From Polaromonas sp. AER18D-145 (GTDB lineage Bacteria > Pseudomonadota > Gammaproteobacteria > Burkholderiales > Burkholderiaceae_C), in the NCBI RefSeq assembly GCF_002379095.1, contig NZ_NBZV01000004.1:117665-181664 (forward strand): a DNA stretch of 64,000 nucleotides, in the 5' to 3' direction. Positions 1 through 8,541 of this stretch are shown here, one piece after another. A program made the position numbers and the translations under genes. The notes beneath the pieces are model-generated. The model was given only the letters and a program-made list of their open reading frames with translations, searched no databases and was not told the origin of the DNA. Position 1 is the first letter of the stretch; the number at the start of each line of letters is the position of its first letter.

Positions 1-49
1 GAGGATCGGATTGACAGAGGTTTCCTTTACTTTGTGAGCTTCAAGCACC

Positions 50-1738
50 ATGCCCTTGCCACCCGCCCCGACCAAACGTGCCGCCTTGCTCTCTGCCGAC
101 GCTCTGGAAACGCCGGTCCGTTCGCACGCCAGGACGACGCGAAAGACGGAGCAGGCCGGACCGGCGCACAAAACGGCGGCACTGGACCTTTTTGACAGCC
201 GTTCCGGCGGTGGCGAGGTCAAGCACCCGGCTGCCTATCTGCCCAAGGAGCCTGCGCGCCAGGCGAAAGACACCGACAGTTACCACAAGGAACCGCAGGC
301 GGCCGTCCGTCCGGAGCCTGTTGCCAAGGCGAAAAAGCCACGGCATACGGGCCCGTCCAAACTGTTTGTACTCGACACCAATGTGCTGATGCACGACCCG
401 ATGTGCCTGTTCCGCTTCGAGGAACACGACATCTTTTTGCCCATGATCGTGCTTGAAGAGCTCGACGGCCACAAAAAGGGCATGACCGAAGTGGCGCGCA
501 ATGCCCGTCAGACCAGCCGCACGCTGGACGCGCTGGCCGGCACCAGCGGTGCCGACATTGCCAAGGGCCTCAAACTCGACACCACCGGCCACCGCGAAGC
601 CGGTGGCTGCCTGTTTTTCCAGACCAAGCCGCTGGACTACTCGCTGCCTATGAGCCTGCCGCAGGGCAAGGCCGACAACCAGATCCTCGGTGTGGTCGAG
701 GCACTGCGCAAGGAATACGCGCCGCGCGAGGTGGTGCTGGTGTCCAAGGACATCAACATGCGCGTCAAGGCCAGGGCCCTGGGCCTGGCCACCGACGACT
801 ACCAGAACGACAAGACGCTGGAAGACGGCGACATGCTGTACGCCGGCTCGCTGGCCCTGCCGGCCGACTTCTGGACCCGCCAGAGCAAGACCATCGAAAG
901 CTGGCAGCAAGGCAGCCACACCTTCTACCGCATCACCGGCCCGATCGTCGGCAGCCTGCTGATCAACCAGTTCGTGTTTTTCGAGGCCCCCGGCGAGCCG
1001 CCGCTGTACGCCCGCGTCACCGAAATCCGCGCCAAGACCGCGGTGCTGAAAACACTGAAGGACTACACCCACCTCAAAAATGCAGTGTGGGGCATCACCA
1101 CGCGCAATCGCGAGCAGAACTTCGCCATGAACCTGCTGATGGATCCGGAGGTCGACTTCGTCACGCTGGCCGGCACGGCCGGCACCGGCAAGACGCTGAT
1201 GGCCCTGGCCAGCGGCCTGACCCAGGTGCTGGACGACCGCCGCTACACCGAGATCATCATGACCCGCGCCACCGTCAGCGTCGGTGAAGACATCGGTTTC
1301 CTGCCGGGAACCGAAGAAGAAAAAATGGGCCCGTGGATGGGCGCACTCGACGACAACCTCGAGGTGCTGGGCAAAAACGACAGCGGCTCGGGCGAATGGG
1401 GCCGCGCGGCCACCAACGAACTGATCCGCTCACGCATCAAGGTCAAAAGCATGAACTTCATGCGCGGCCGCACCTTCCTGAACAAGTACGTGATCATCGA
1501 CGAGGCGCAAAACCTGACGCCCAAGCAGATGAAAACGCTGATCACCCGCGCCGGCCCGGGCACCAAGATCATCTGCATGGGCAACCTCGCACAGATCGAC
1601 ACGCCCTACCTGACCGAAGGTTCGTCCGGCATGACCTACGCCGTGGACCGCTTCAAGGGCTGGCCGCACGGCGGGCACATCACGCTGGCACGCGGCGAAC
1701 GTTCACGCCTGGCTGATTTCGCCAGCGAGGTGCTCTGA
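50..1738 (+). CDS. phoH: PIN domain / PhoH-family ATPase
   Basis: The 562-residue protein has a low-complexity basic N-terminus (about 1-100), a PIN ribonuclease-like domain (about 103-245, starting at the LFVLDTN motif with acidic Asp109) and a PhoH ATPase domain (about 340-562). Walker A is GTAGTGKT with Lys381, and Walker B is VIIDEAQ with Asp484. Family knowledge: PIN-PhoH (YlaK-like, PhoH2-type) proteins couple RNA unwinding to RNase activity; the substrate here is unknown. ATG at 50 is the first start in the window, and upstream context is cut off. Length is normal for the betaproteobacterial family. It is probably cytosolic, with no signal or membrane segment seen. Confidence 0.93.
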   Translation: MPLPPAPTKRAALLSADALETPVRSHARTTRKTEQAGPAHKTAALDLFDSRSGGGEVKHPAAYLPKEPARQAKDTDSYHKEPQAAVRPEPVAKAKKPRHTGPSKLFVLDTNVLMHDPMCLFRFEEHDIFLPMIVLEELDGHKKGMTEVARNARQTSRTLDALAGTSGADIAKGLKLDTTGHREAGGCLFFQTKPLDYSLPMSLPQGKADNQILGVVEALRKEYAPREVVLVSKDINMRVKARALGLATDDYQNDKTLEDGDMLYAGSLALPADFWTRQSKTIESWQQGSHTFYRITGPIVGSLLINQFVFFEAPGEPPLYARVTEIRAKTAVLKTLKDYTHLKNAVWGITTRNREQNFAMNLLMDPEVDFVTLAGTAGTGKTLMALASGLTQVLDDRRYTEIIMTRATVSVGEDIGFLPGTEEEKMGPWMGALDDNLEVLGKNDSGSGEWGRAATNELIRSRIKVKSMNFMRGRTFLNKYVIIDEAQNLTPKQMKTLITRAGPGTKIICMGNLAQIDTPYLTEGSSGMTYAVDRFKGWPHGGHITLARGERSRLADFASEVL

Positions 1739-1776
1739 CACCAGGGCATGGGGCCGCCCGGCCTGGATGCCGGGAC

Positions 1777-2220
1777 CTATCGTCGCCCCTTCTTCGGTGA
1801 CTTCACAGGCGTCTTTGGCAGGAGACCCAGGGCAGCGCGGGCCAGCGCATCCGCCTCGCCGTTGCGGTGCCGCGGTATCCAGTGCAGCGAGGTGTGGGTG
1901 AAGGTCGCCAGCAAGGCCCCCACCTCCTCATACAACGCGGCCAGCCGCAGCACAGGCGGCACGTCCACAACGCCCAGTTGCGCCACCAGCAAGCTGCTGT
2001 CGCTGTAAATCTGCAGCGCCGTCGCCCCGCGCGCCTGCACGTCGCGCAGTGCCGCCATCAGCGCCCTCGCTTCCGCCTCGTTGTTGCAGCCCCGCGCATC
2101 CGTTGCCATCGAGAGCACGTGCCGGGCACCGTCAGGCGCTACAACGACCGCACCCAGGCCCATGCGGCCGGGGTTGGGCACGGCACTGCCGTCGGAGTAG
2201 ATGATCCAGGGCGGGGTCAC
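1777..2220 (-). CDS. RNase HI-like protein
   Basis: This is a 147-residue RNase H fold protein. The acidic tetrad of RNase HI is present: Asp10 in YSDGS, Glu48 in NNEAE, Asp74 in YSDSS and Asp124 near the C-terminus. It would cut RNA in RNA:DNA hybrids, although plant/archaeal-style RNase HI relatives often have undefined roles. I chose GTG at 2220: it begins directly before the conserved TPPWIIYSDGS block and forms a GTGA overlap with the stop of the upstream remnant ORF, suggesting past translational coupling. It lacks the basic protrusion of E. coli RnhA, so it may not be the housekeeping enzyme. Confidence 0.85.
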   Translation of the reverse strand: MTPPWIIYSDGSAVPNPGRMGLGAVVVAPDGARHVLSMATDARGCNNEAEARALMAALRDVQARGATALQIYSDSSLLVAQLGVVDVPPVLRLAALYEEVGALLATFTHTSLHWIPRHRNGEADALARAALGLLPKTPVKSPKKGRR

Positions 2221-2447
2221 GTGTGACGTTGCGCGAAGGTCGATCGCTCCAGCACATACCGCATCATCGATTGCGCCAGTTCTTCCTCGCCAAGAAAAAT
2301 CTTGCCGGCATTTTCGCTCTCCAGCAATTTCGCCTCGGCCTCGTCCACCAGCGAGGGCAGCTTCATGCGCGCGGCGATAAAACCGAAGATCAGGGCCAGA
2401 CCGAGACCGGCGGCAATGGTGCTGATGAGGGAGACGCTGTGCGGCAT
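2217..2447 (-). pseudogene. KefB/YbaL-type antiporter remnant, core deleted
   Basis: A 76-codon ORF. Residues 1-34 (MPHSVSLISTIAAGLGLALI followed by FGFIAARMKLPSLV) match the extreme N-terminus of CPA2 cation:proton antiporters as I know them. Residues 35-70 (DEAEAKLLESENAGKIFLG followed by EEELAQSMMRYVLER) match the extreme C-terminal tail of the same family. The roughly 500 residues of membrane and TrkA-N domains expected between them are missing, yet the frame is intact. It looks like a precise internal deletion around 2345-2355. The product would have one membrane segment and cannot work as an antiporter. Its TGA overlaps the start of the RNase H-like gene. A small functional membrane protein is possible but unsupported. 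Confidence 0.65.
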
Positions 2448-2576
2448 GCGAGAGGGGCTCCTTCAGACAGAGACAGTGGAGGGGGCCCTGCGTGAGCACT
2501 TGCCAAGGACAGGCGCCTGCCGCAGAACGAATGGGGATTAAAGGCTTCCAGCCCGTTTTCATTATAAAAACAGAAA

Positions 2577-2600
2577 ACAAAAAACCCGCCGAAGCGGGTT
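2577..2600 (-). terminator. Rho-independent terminator of the pha genes
   Basis: On the minus strand the stem AACCCGC / GCGGGTT (2583-2589 with 2594-2600) has a tetraloop and is followed by a T-run. It lies 30 nt after the phaB stop. Confidence 0.85.
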
Positions 2601-2629
2601 TTCCTTTGGAGGGTTACGGGCCGGAAGCC

Positions 2630-3367
2630 TCAGCCCATGTGCAAACCACCATTGAGCGAGAAGTCGGCACCGGTGGCGTAACCGCCTTCGTCCGAGGCGA
2701 TCCACGAAATGATGGAGGCGATTTCTTCCGGGGTGCCCAGCCGTTTGGCGGGCACGCCGGCGACGATTTTCTCCAGCACCTCGGGGCGGATGGCCTTGAC
2801 CATGTCGGTGCCGATGTAGCCCGGGCTCACGGTGTTGACGGTCACACCCTTGCTGGCCACCTCTTGCGCCAGCGCCATGGTGAAGCCGTGCAGGCCGGCC
2901 TTGGCCGTTGAGTAGTTGACCTGGCCGAACTGGCCCTTCTGGCCGTTGACCGACGAGATGTTGATGATGCGGCCAAAGCCCGACTCGATCATGCCTTCGA
3001 TCACCTGCTTGGTGACGTTGAACATGCTGTCGAGGTTGGTGGAAATCACCGCGTCCCAGTCGGCCTTGCTCATCTTGCGGAACTGGCCGTCTCGCGTGAT
3101 GCCAGCGTTGTTGACCAGCACGCTGACCGGTCCATGGTCTGCCTTGACCTTGTCGAAAGCCGCGACGGTGGATTCCCAGTCGCCGACGTTGCCGACCGAG
3201 GTGTAGAAGGTATAGCCCAGCGCCTTCTGCTCGTCTATCCACTTGGTGAAGTCACGCGTCGGGCCGCAACCGGCCACCACGGTGAAGCCGTCCTTGTGCA
3301 GGCGTTGGCAAATGGCGGTTCCGATGCCACCCATGCCGCCTGTCACGTATGCAATTCGTTTTGCCAT
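2630..3367 (-). CDS. phaB: Acetoacetyl-CoA reductase
   Basis: The 245-residue short-chain dehydrogenase reduces acetoacetyl-CoA to (R)-3-hydroxybutyryl-CoA with NADPH, the second step of PHB synthesis. Visible motifs are the Rossmann TGGMGGIG at 9-16, NNAG at 86-89, and catalytic Ser139, Tyr152 and Lys156 in the YSTAK segment. Length equals that of Cupriavidus PhaB. ATG at 3367 follows an AAGGAG-type site. It is the last gene of phaC-phaA-phaB, separated from phaA by 138 nt that contain a mini-repeat, and is followed by a terminator. Confidence 0.96.
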   Translation of the reverse strand: MAKRIAYVTGGMGGIGTAICQRLHKDGFTVVAGCGPTRDFTKWIDEQKALGYTFYTSVGNVGDWESTVAAFDKVKADHGPVSVLVNNAGITRDGQFRKMSKADWDAVISTNLDSMFNVTKQVIEGMIESGFGRIINISSVNGQKGQFGQVNYSTAKAGLHGFTMALAQEVASKGVTVNTVSPGYIGTDMVKAIRPEVLEKIVAGVPAKRLGTPEEIASIISWIASDEGGYATGADFSLNGGLHMG

Positions 3368-3442
3368 GTCTTGCTCCTTGATTTATTGGTTCTGAACGTC
3401 GTTGAAAAGAAGCTTTGGTGGCCTTGCCGGTGGGCGGGACTT

Positions 3443-3491
3443 GCTATCAAATAAATAGCTGGTCGCGCGCACACTGCAAGGGCCACAAGCC
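3443..3491 (+). repeat. AGCTAT-type dispersed mini-repeat, phaA-phaB gap
   Basis: The sequence reads GCTATCAAATAAATAGCTGG and continues as a GC-rich arm ending in AAGGGCCACAAGCCC. The shape is shared with copies elsewhere in the window: GCTAT, an A/T-rich loop, ATAGCTGC, a CGCGC segment, then AAGGGC. Confidence 0.7.
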
Positions 3492-3505
3492 CTTTTACCT
3501 CATAT

Positions 3506-4684
3506 TTACCGTTCCAGTGTGAGGGCAACCCCCATGCCGCCACCGATACACAGGCTGGCAATGCCTTTTTTGGCATCACGCCGGACCATCTCGTGGATCA
3601 GCGTCACCAGGATGCGGCAACCGGATGCACCAATCGGGTGACCAATGGCAATGGCGCCGCCGTTGACATTGACCTTGCTGGTGTCCCAGCCCATTTCCTT
3701 GTTGACGGCGCAGGCCTGCGCCGCGAAGGCTTCGTTGATCTCCAGCAGGTCCAGGTCCTGCGCCTTCCAGCCGGCACGCTGCAAGGCCTTGGTCGAGGCC
3801 GGTACCGGGCCCATGCCCATGAAAGCCGGGTCGAGCCCGCTGGTCGCGTAGCTGGCAATGCGGGCCAGCGGCTTGAGGCCCAGCGCCGCGGCCTTTTTGG
3901 CCGTCATCACCATGACAGCGGCCGCGCCGTCGTTGATGCCCGAGGCATTGCCGGCCGTCACGCCGCCGGCCTTGTCGAACGCGGGGCGCAGGCCGGCCAG
4001 GCCTTCGGCGCTGCTCTTGCGGTTGATGAACTCATCGGCCGCAAACACGACGGCGTCGCCTTTTTTCTGCGGGATGGAAAACGGCACGATTTCATCCTTG
4101 AACTTGCCGGCGTCCTGCGCGGCCATGGCCTTGGTCTGGCTGGCCAGCGCGAGTTCGTCCTGCATCTCGCGGCTAATGCTGTATTTTTTGGCGACGTTCT
4201 CGGCGGTGATGCCCATGTGGTACTGGTTGTAGACATCCCACAGGCCGTCGACGATCATGGAGTCGATCATTTTCCAGTCGCCCATGCGCTGGCCTTCGCG
4301 CGAGCCATTGAGCACGTGCGGGGCGGCGCTCATGTTCTCCTGGCCGCCGGCAATCACGATCTCGCTGTCGCCGGTCGCGACCGACTGCGCGGCCAGCATC
4401 ACAGCCTTCAGGCCCGAGCCGCAGACGGCGTTGATGGTCAGGCCGGGGATGGCGTGCGGAAAGCCCGCTTTCACCACGCTCTGGCGCGCCGGGTTCTGGC
4501 CCACGCCGGCCGCCAGCACCTGGCCCAGGATGACTTCGCCGACAAGGTCTGCCGACAGGCCGGCGCGCTCGGCGACCGCCTTGATGACGGCCGCACCGAG
4601 TTCGGTCGCGGGGATTTTGGCCAGGCTGCCGCCGAACTTGCCGACGGCGGTGCGGGCTGCTGAAACGATGACGATGTCTTCCAT
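3506..4684 (-). CDS. phaA: Acetyl-CoA C-acetyltransferase (beta-ketothiolase)
   Basis: This 392-residue thiolase condenses two acetyl-CoA into acetoacetyl-CoA, the first step of PHB synthesis. The nucleophile is Cys88 in NAVCGSG; His349 in GHPIGASG and Cys379 in CIGGGMG complete the site. An in-frame upstream extension exists, but ATG at 4684 fits because [13 protein letters not shown] is the canonical N-terminus and GGAG lies about 8 nt upstream. It is 43 nt downstream of phaC in the same operon. Confidence 0.96.
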   Translation of the reverse strand: MEDIVIVSAARTAVGKFGGSLAKIPATELGAAVIKAVAERAGLSADLVGEVILGQVLAAGVGQNPARQSVVKAGFPHAIPGLTINAVCGSGLKAVMLAAQSVATGDSEIVIAGGQENMSAAPHVLNGSREGQRMGDWKMIDSMIVDGLWDVYNQYHMGITAENVAKKYSISREMQDELALASQTKAMAAQDAGKFKDEIVPFSIPQKKGDAVVFAADEFINRKSSAEGLAGLRPAFDKAGGVTAGNASGINDGAAAVMVMTAKKAAALGLKPLARIASYATSGLDPAFMGMGPVPASTKALQRAGWKAQDLDLLEINEAFAAQACAVNKEMGWDTSKVNVNGGAIAIGHPIGASGCRILVTLIHEMVRRDAKKGIASLCIGGGMGVALTLER

Positions 4685-4727
4685 GATGTACTTTCTCCAG
4701 TGAATGGGTTTCAACACGTGTGGCGCG

Positions 4728-6476
4728 TCAGGCCTTGACCTTGACATAACGGCCCGGCGCCGGTTCGATGGCCTTGTACTTGCGGCTGCCATAACTTTTG
4801 GGTGCGGCGATCTGCTTGCCGGCGTGGCCCTTGAGCCAGTCCGACCAGTCGGTCCACCAGCTGCCGGGATGTTCCGTCGCACCCTGGAGCCAGTCGGCCT
4901 GGCGCACCGGAAATTTGCCTTGCGGCAGTTTGTTGTTGGTCCAGTAGCTGCGTTTTTTCTTGGCGGGCGGGTTGATCACGCCGGCAATGTGGCCCGAGGC
5001 CCCCATGACAAAACGTTTCTTGCCCGGCAACACCTGCGTCGAGGCGTAGGCCCCGCCGATGGGCACGATGTGATCTTCGCGCGAGCCGTAGATGTAGACC
5101 GGCAGGTCAAGTGCGCGCAGGTTGATTTTTTCGCCACACACCGTCAGCGCGCCGGGCTGGACGAGTTTGTTCTCGTGATAGGTATTGCGCAGGTACCAGG
5201 CGTAAAACGGCCCCGGCAGGTTGGTCGAGTCGCTGTTCCAGTAGAGCAGGTCAAACGGCGGCGGCGTTTCGCCCTTGAGGTAGTTGCCGACCACGTAGTT
5301 CCACACCAGGTCGTTCGGGCGCAGGAAGCTGAAGGTCGAGGCCAGGTCCTGACCCTTGAGCAGCCCGCCCTTGCCCATCTGCATCTCGCGGTACTTGACC
5401 GACTGCTCGTCGATGAAGATGTCGAGGATGCCGGTGTCGCTGAAGTCCAGCAGCGAGGTCAGGAAGGTGGCGCTGGCCACCGGCTTCTGGCCACGCGCAG
5501 CGAGCACCGCCAACGCCGTTCCCAGAATCGTGCCGCCGACACAAAAGCCCAGCGCATTGATGGTTTTGGCGCCGGTGATGTCCTGCACCACCTCGATCGC
5601 CTGGATGGCCGCGTTCTCGATGTAGTCGTCCCAGGTTTTTTCGGCCATGGACTCGTCGGGGTTGCGCCAGCTGACGACAAACGTGCGGTGGCCCTGGGCC
5701 ATGGCATAACGGATCAGCGAGTTCTCGGGCTGCAGGTCGAGGATGTAGAACTTGTTGATGCAGGGCGGCACCAGCAGGAAGGGCCGCTCGTGCACCGTGG
5801 CGGTCAGCGGCTTGTATTCGAGCAGCTGGAAAAATTCGTTTTCAAAGACTACCGCACCCTCGGTGGTGGCGACGTTTTTGCCGACCTCGAACACGCTTTC
5901 GTCGGTCATGGACACATGGCCCTGCTGCATGTCGCTCAGCAGGTTCTGCAGCCCCTGGGCAATGCTGGCACCTTGCGTTTCGATGGCCTTCTTCTGCGCG
6001 TCGGCATTGAGTGCCAGAAAATTGCTGGGGGCCGATGCCGCCATCGCCTGCTCGACCGCAAAACGCACACGGGCCCTGGTTTTTTCGTCGCCCTCCACCG
6101 CTTCGGCCAGTCCCATCAGGGTGCGGGCATTGAGCAGGTAGGCAGACGCAGAAAACCGGGCCACGGGGTTGCTGCGCCAGGCTTCAGCTGCGAAGCGCCG
6201 GTCGGCCAGCGTGCCGGCATCGGCGTCCGATTGCAGGCCGCTGTTCCACAGGGCGCTGATGTCGTTGAGGTAGGTCTGCTGCAGTTCCTGCAGTTTGGCC
6301 GGATCAAACTGCAAGGGCGGCGGCGCCGCCGGCATGTCCGTCATGCCCAGGGGAACAAAGCCGGGCGCAGTCCCCAGGCCGGCGCCGGCCATGGCGCCCA
6401 TGACCTGCTGCAGTCCCTGGGCAAAGGTCTCTTGCATTTGCCGGGCTGCTTGCGCGAGGTTTGCGTCAGAATTCAT
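4728..6476 (-). CDS. phaC: Class I polyhydroxyalkanoate synthase
   Basis: The 582-residue enzyme polymerises (R)-3-hydroxyacyl-CoA on the granule surface. The lipase-like box is GFCVGG, with catalytic Cys312. The Asp of GSREDHIV and the His of GASGHIAGV complete the triad. The N-terminal region (about 1-190) is the poorly conserved granule-associated domain, followed by an alpha/beta hydrolase core. I chose ATG at 6476 (MNSDANLAQAARQMQ) with a GGTGAG site over an upstream in-frame ATG at 6593, because length then matches class I synthases (about 589). First gene of phaCAB, divergent from the gene at 6602. Confidence 0.96.
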   Translation of the reverse strand: MNSDANLAQAARQMQETFAQGLQQVMGAMAGAGLGTAPGFVPLGMTDMPAAPPPLQFDPAKLQELQQTYLNDISALWNSGLQSDADAGTLADRRFAAEAWRSNPVARFSASAYLLNARTLMGLAEAVEGDEKTRARVRFAVEQAMAASAPSNFLALNADAQKKAIETQGASIAQGLQNLLSDMQQGHVSMTDESVFEVGKNVATTEGAVVFENEFFQLLEYKPLTATVHERPFLLVPPCINKFYILDLQPENSLIRYAMAQGHRTFVVSWRNPDESMAEKTWDDYIENAAIQAIEVVQDITGAKTINALGFCVGGTILGTALAVLAARGQKPVASATFLTSLLDFSDTGILDIFIDEQSVKYREMQMGKGGLLKGQDLASTFSFLRPNDLVWNYVVGNYLKGETPPPFDLLYWNSDSTNLPGPFYAWYLRNTYHENKLVQPGALTVCGEKINLRALDLPVYIYGSREDHIVPIGGAYASTQVLPGKKRFVMGASGHIAGVINPPAKKKRSYWTNNKLPQGKFPVRQADWLQGATEHPGSWWTDWSDWLKGHAGKQIAAPKSYGSRKYKAIEPAPGRYVKVKA

Positions 6477-6601
6477 GCTTGTCTCACCGATCTGCCGACC
6501 GGCTCTTGTTGTGCGCTCTTTACCGAGCTGTTGGGCCCACGGCGGGTCGTCTCTAGTATCGTGGAAAACCTTTTCCTGCTCATGACGCGTCACAAAGTTT
6601 T

Positions 6602-6925
6602 ATGTATTTAATCGTCATCGCCTGGATGTACGTGGTGCTCATGATGAGCGTCGCCGAAGCCACCCATTCCACCGGCACGCTGCTGGGCGCCCTCGTCACC
6701 TTTGTACTCTACGGTGTGGGGCCTGTGGCATTGGTGGTTTACCTGATGCGCGCGCCGGCCAGGCGCAAGGCCATCAAGGCGCGCGAAGCGGCCGAAGCCG
6801 GCGCGATGGCGACCGATTCGTCCGCAACGGATTCAGTCACGCCAGATGCAGGCAGCCATGCGGCCAGTGGTGCCGAAGCCATTGCCCTGGATGCTGGCGT
6901 CGCGCCGGTGCGAAAAGAACCTTGA
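6602..6925 (+). CDS. Small membrane protein, unknown function
   Basis: The 107-residue protein has two predicted membrane segments (about 3-20 and 27-47), then a basic stretch (RAPARRKAIKAREAAEAG) and an Ala/Ser/Asp-rich tail. I recognise the general pattern as a conserved Comamonadaceae hypothetical but no function. It is transcribed divergently from phaC with 125 nt between, and its last 93 bases overlap the 3-prime end of pgeF on the other strand. Confidence 0.7.
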   Translation: MYLIVIAWMYVVLMMSVAEATHSTGTLLGALVTFVLYGVGPVALVVYLMRAPARRKAIKAREAAEAGAMATDSSATDSVTPDAGSHAASGAEAIALDAGVAPVRKEP

Positions 6926-7636
6926 GGCATTGCCCACCGTGCACCAGGGTGGTGTGCCGTCATTGCCGTCAACCTGCGTGACGCCCAGGGCCTGCAGACG
7001 CAGGCGGGCCAGGCCGGCCAGATCGGCGAGGTATTTGCCCGATGCCAGGGCCGTGAAGCAGGCGGCGGCCAGCGGATCACCTTCGACAAACGCCGCCCTC
7101 ACCTCCGCACCCACCTCGAACGCGGTCGGGCCAATGCAGGGGCCCAGCCACGCTATCGTATTTGTAGCTGCCTGCGCTTTATCCACAAGGGCCAGGGCAC
7201 TGAAAGACTCACAAACCGACTCCAGGATGCCGCGCCCCTGCGTGCCCGCCAGCCCGCGCCAGCCGGCATGGGCGGCGGCCACCACCGTCCCGTCCCGCGT
7301 GCTCAGCAACACCGGCAGGCAGTCGGCCACCATGATGGTGCATGCCACGCCAGGCTGCGTGGTGACGGCGGCGTCGGCCGGCTGGCCCTGCGCCGTGCCG
7401 GCATCGAGGGTCAGCACGCCGGTGCCGTGCACCTGCTGCAGGAATACCGGCCTGGCCGCCATGGCCTCGCCGAGCCGTGCCCGGTTGGCGGCCACCCGCT
7501 CGGGTACATCGCCGACGTGGTCGCCGAGGTTCATGCTGTCATGCGGCACGGCCGAGCTTCCGCCGGCGCGGGTGGTGAACAGTGCATGCACGCCCGGCGG
7601 GGCGGGCCAGTCGGGGATCAGCCAGTCCGGGTTCAC
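6833..7636 (-). CDS. pgeF: Purine nucleoside phosphorylase / laccase-domain protein PgeF
   Basis: The 267-residue YfiH/DUF152 protein carries the metal-site triad His70 (QQVHG), Cys106 (VADCLPVLL) and His123 (AAHAGWRG). Family members edit peptidoglycan precursors or act on purine nucleosides and were formerly called polyphenol oxidase or laccase domain. Translation starts at GTG 7636. Residues about 145-161, just before AWLGPCIGPTAFEVG, are encoded by a dispersed mini-repeat and look like an in-frame insertion in a normally variable linker. The gene overlaps the convergent small membrane protein gene by 93 bases. Confidence 0.92.
   Translation of the reverse strand: MNPDWLIPDWPAPPGVHALFTTRAGGSSAVPHDSMNLGDHVGDVPERVAANRARLGEAMAARPVFLQQVHGTGVLTLDAGTAQGQPADAAVTTQPGVACTIMVADCLPVLLSTRDGTVVAAAHAGWRGLAGTQGRGILESVCESFSALALVDKAQAATNTIAWLGPCIGPTAFEVGAEVRAAFVEGDPLAAACFTALASGKYLADLAGLARLRLQALGVTQVDGNDGTPPWCTVGNASRFFSHRRDASIQGNGFGTTGRMAACIWRD
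7152..7200 (+). repeat. Mini-repeat inside pgeF
   Basis: GCTATCGTATTTGTAGCTGC is followed by CTGCGC and ACAAGGGCCAGG, the same order of blocks as in the murI and EamA copies. It is read in frame on the minus strand by pgeF. Confidence 0.7.
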
Positions 7637-7661
7637 GGCCGCGCTGCCAGAAGGCCAATTT

Positions 7662-7735
7662 TCCGACGGGCCGCCCCTAGGAAAATTAGTCCCCTTGGGG
7701 GGCAGTGAACCACACGCAGTGGGGAACGTGGGGGC
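7662..7735 (+). repeat. CACACGCAGTG repeat, copy 1 (short)
   Basis: It shares the blocks GGGGGCAG, CACACGCAGTG and CGTGGGGGC with the copies at 49526-49625 and 56547-56669. It lies between pgeF and the end of the isomerase gene. Confidence 0.7.
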
Positions 7736-7743
7736 AACATGCT

Positions 7744-8382
7744 TCAGGGCTCGTTGTCCGGACAGGCCGACGGCTGGGCCTTCTGGAAGGCCGGCAGCGC
7801 CATGCAGGCGTCAAACGCGGCCATCGTGCGGCCCAGGCCCTCCAGGTTCACGTTGAACCGTTTCGCGTTGAAGATCTGCGGCACCAGGCAGCAGTCGGCC
7901 AGGGTGGGCGTCTCGCCATAACAGTAGGTGGACGGCGGCAACTGGGCCAGCTGGCGTTCGAAGGCTTCCAGCCCTTCGCGGCACCAGTGGCGGTACCAGG
8001 CGTTCTTGGCCTCTTCATCGACCTTGAGCTCACGCACCAGGTACTTGAGCACACGCAGGTTGTTGATCGGGTGGATCTCGCAGGCAATCGACTGCGCCAG
8101 CGCGCGCACCCTGGCGCGGCCCAGCGCATCGGCCGGCAGCAGCGCGGGGGTCGGGTGTTTTTCATCGAGGTATTCAATGATGGCCATGGACTGCGAGAGT
8201 TTTTCGCCATCGACTTCGAGCAGCGGCACCAGGGTGTCGGCCGATAGCGCGGCGTAAGCCTCTTTTTTGTGGTCGCCCCTGGCGATGTGGACAGGAATGT
8301 ACTCGTAGCGCAAATCCTTGAGTTCAAGCGCAATACGCACGCGAAAGGACGCGGAAGAGCGGAAGTAATTGTGGAGTTTCAT
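7744..8382 (-). CDS. maiA: Maleylacetoacetate / maleylpyruvate isomerase (zeta-class GST)
   Basis: The 212-residue protein has the GST N-terminal thioredoxin-like domain with SSASFRVRIAL and a C-terminal helical domain, as in zeta-class GSTs. These isomerise maleylacetoacetate (tyrosine pathway) or maleylpyruvate (gentisate pathway) with glutathione. ATG at 8382 gives the canonical MKLHNYFRSSASFRVR start; a longer in-frame reading frame upstream is antisense to the next gene. It is 7 kb from the gentisate-type cluster, which has no isomerase of its own, so this gene could serve it. Confidence 0.9.
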   Translation of the reverse strand: MKLHNYFRSSASFRVRIALELKDLRYEYIPVHIARGDHKKEAYAALSADTLVPLLEVDGEKLSQSMAIIEYLDEKHPTPALLPADALGRARVRALAQSIACEIHPINNLRVLKYLVRELKVDEEAKNAWYRHWCREGLEAFERQLAQLPPSTYCYGETPTLADCCLVPQIFNAKRFNVNLEGLGRTMAAFDACMALPAFQKAQPSACPDNEP

Positions 8383-8541
8383 GGCTGAAAGCATAAACCA
8401 TGGCCCCCACGGTCGCGCACTTGGTGTTACTCCAACTGGGCTGGTTGGGCGCAGGGTTCGCAATCGCCTGCGCGACTGACGCGCGGTCAGGCCGCCACTA
8501 CCATTGCCTTTTGCCTGCCCGCCACTTCCCCGGAGACACCC

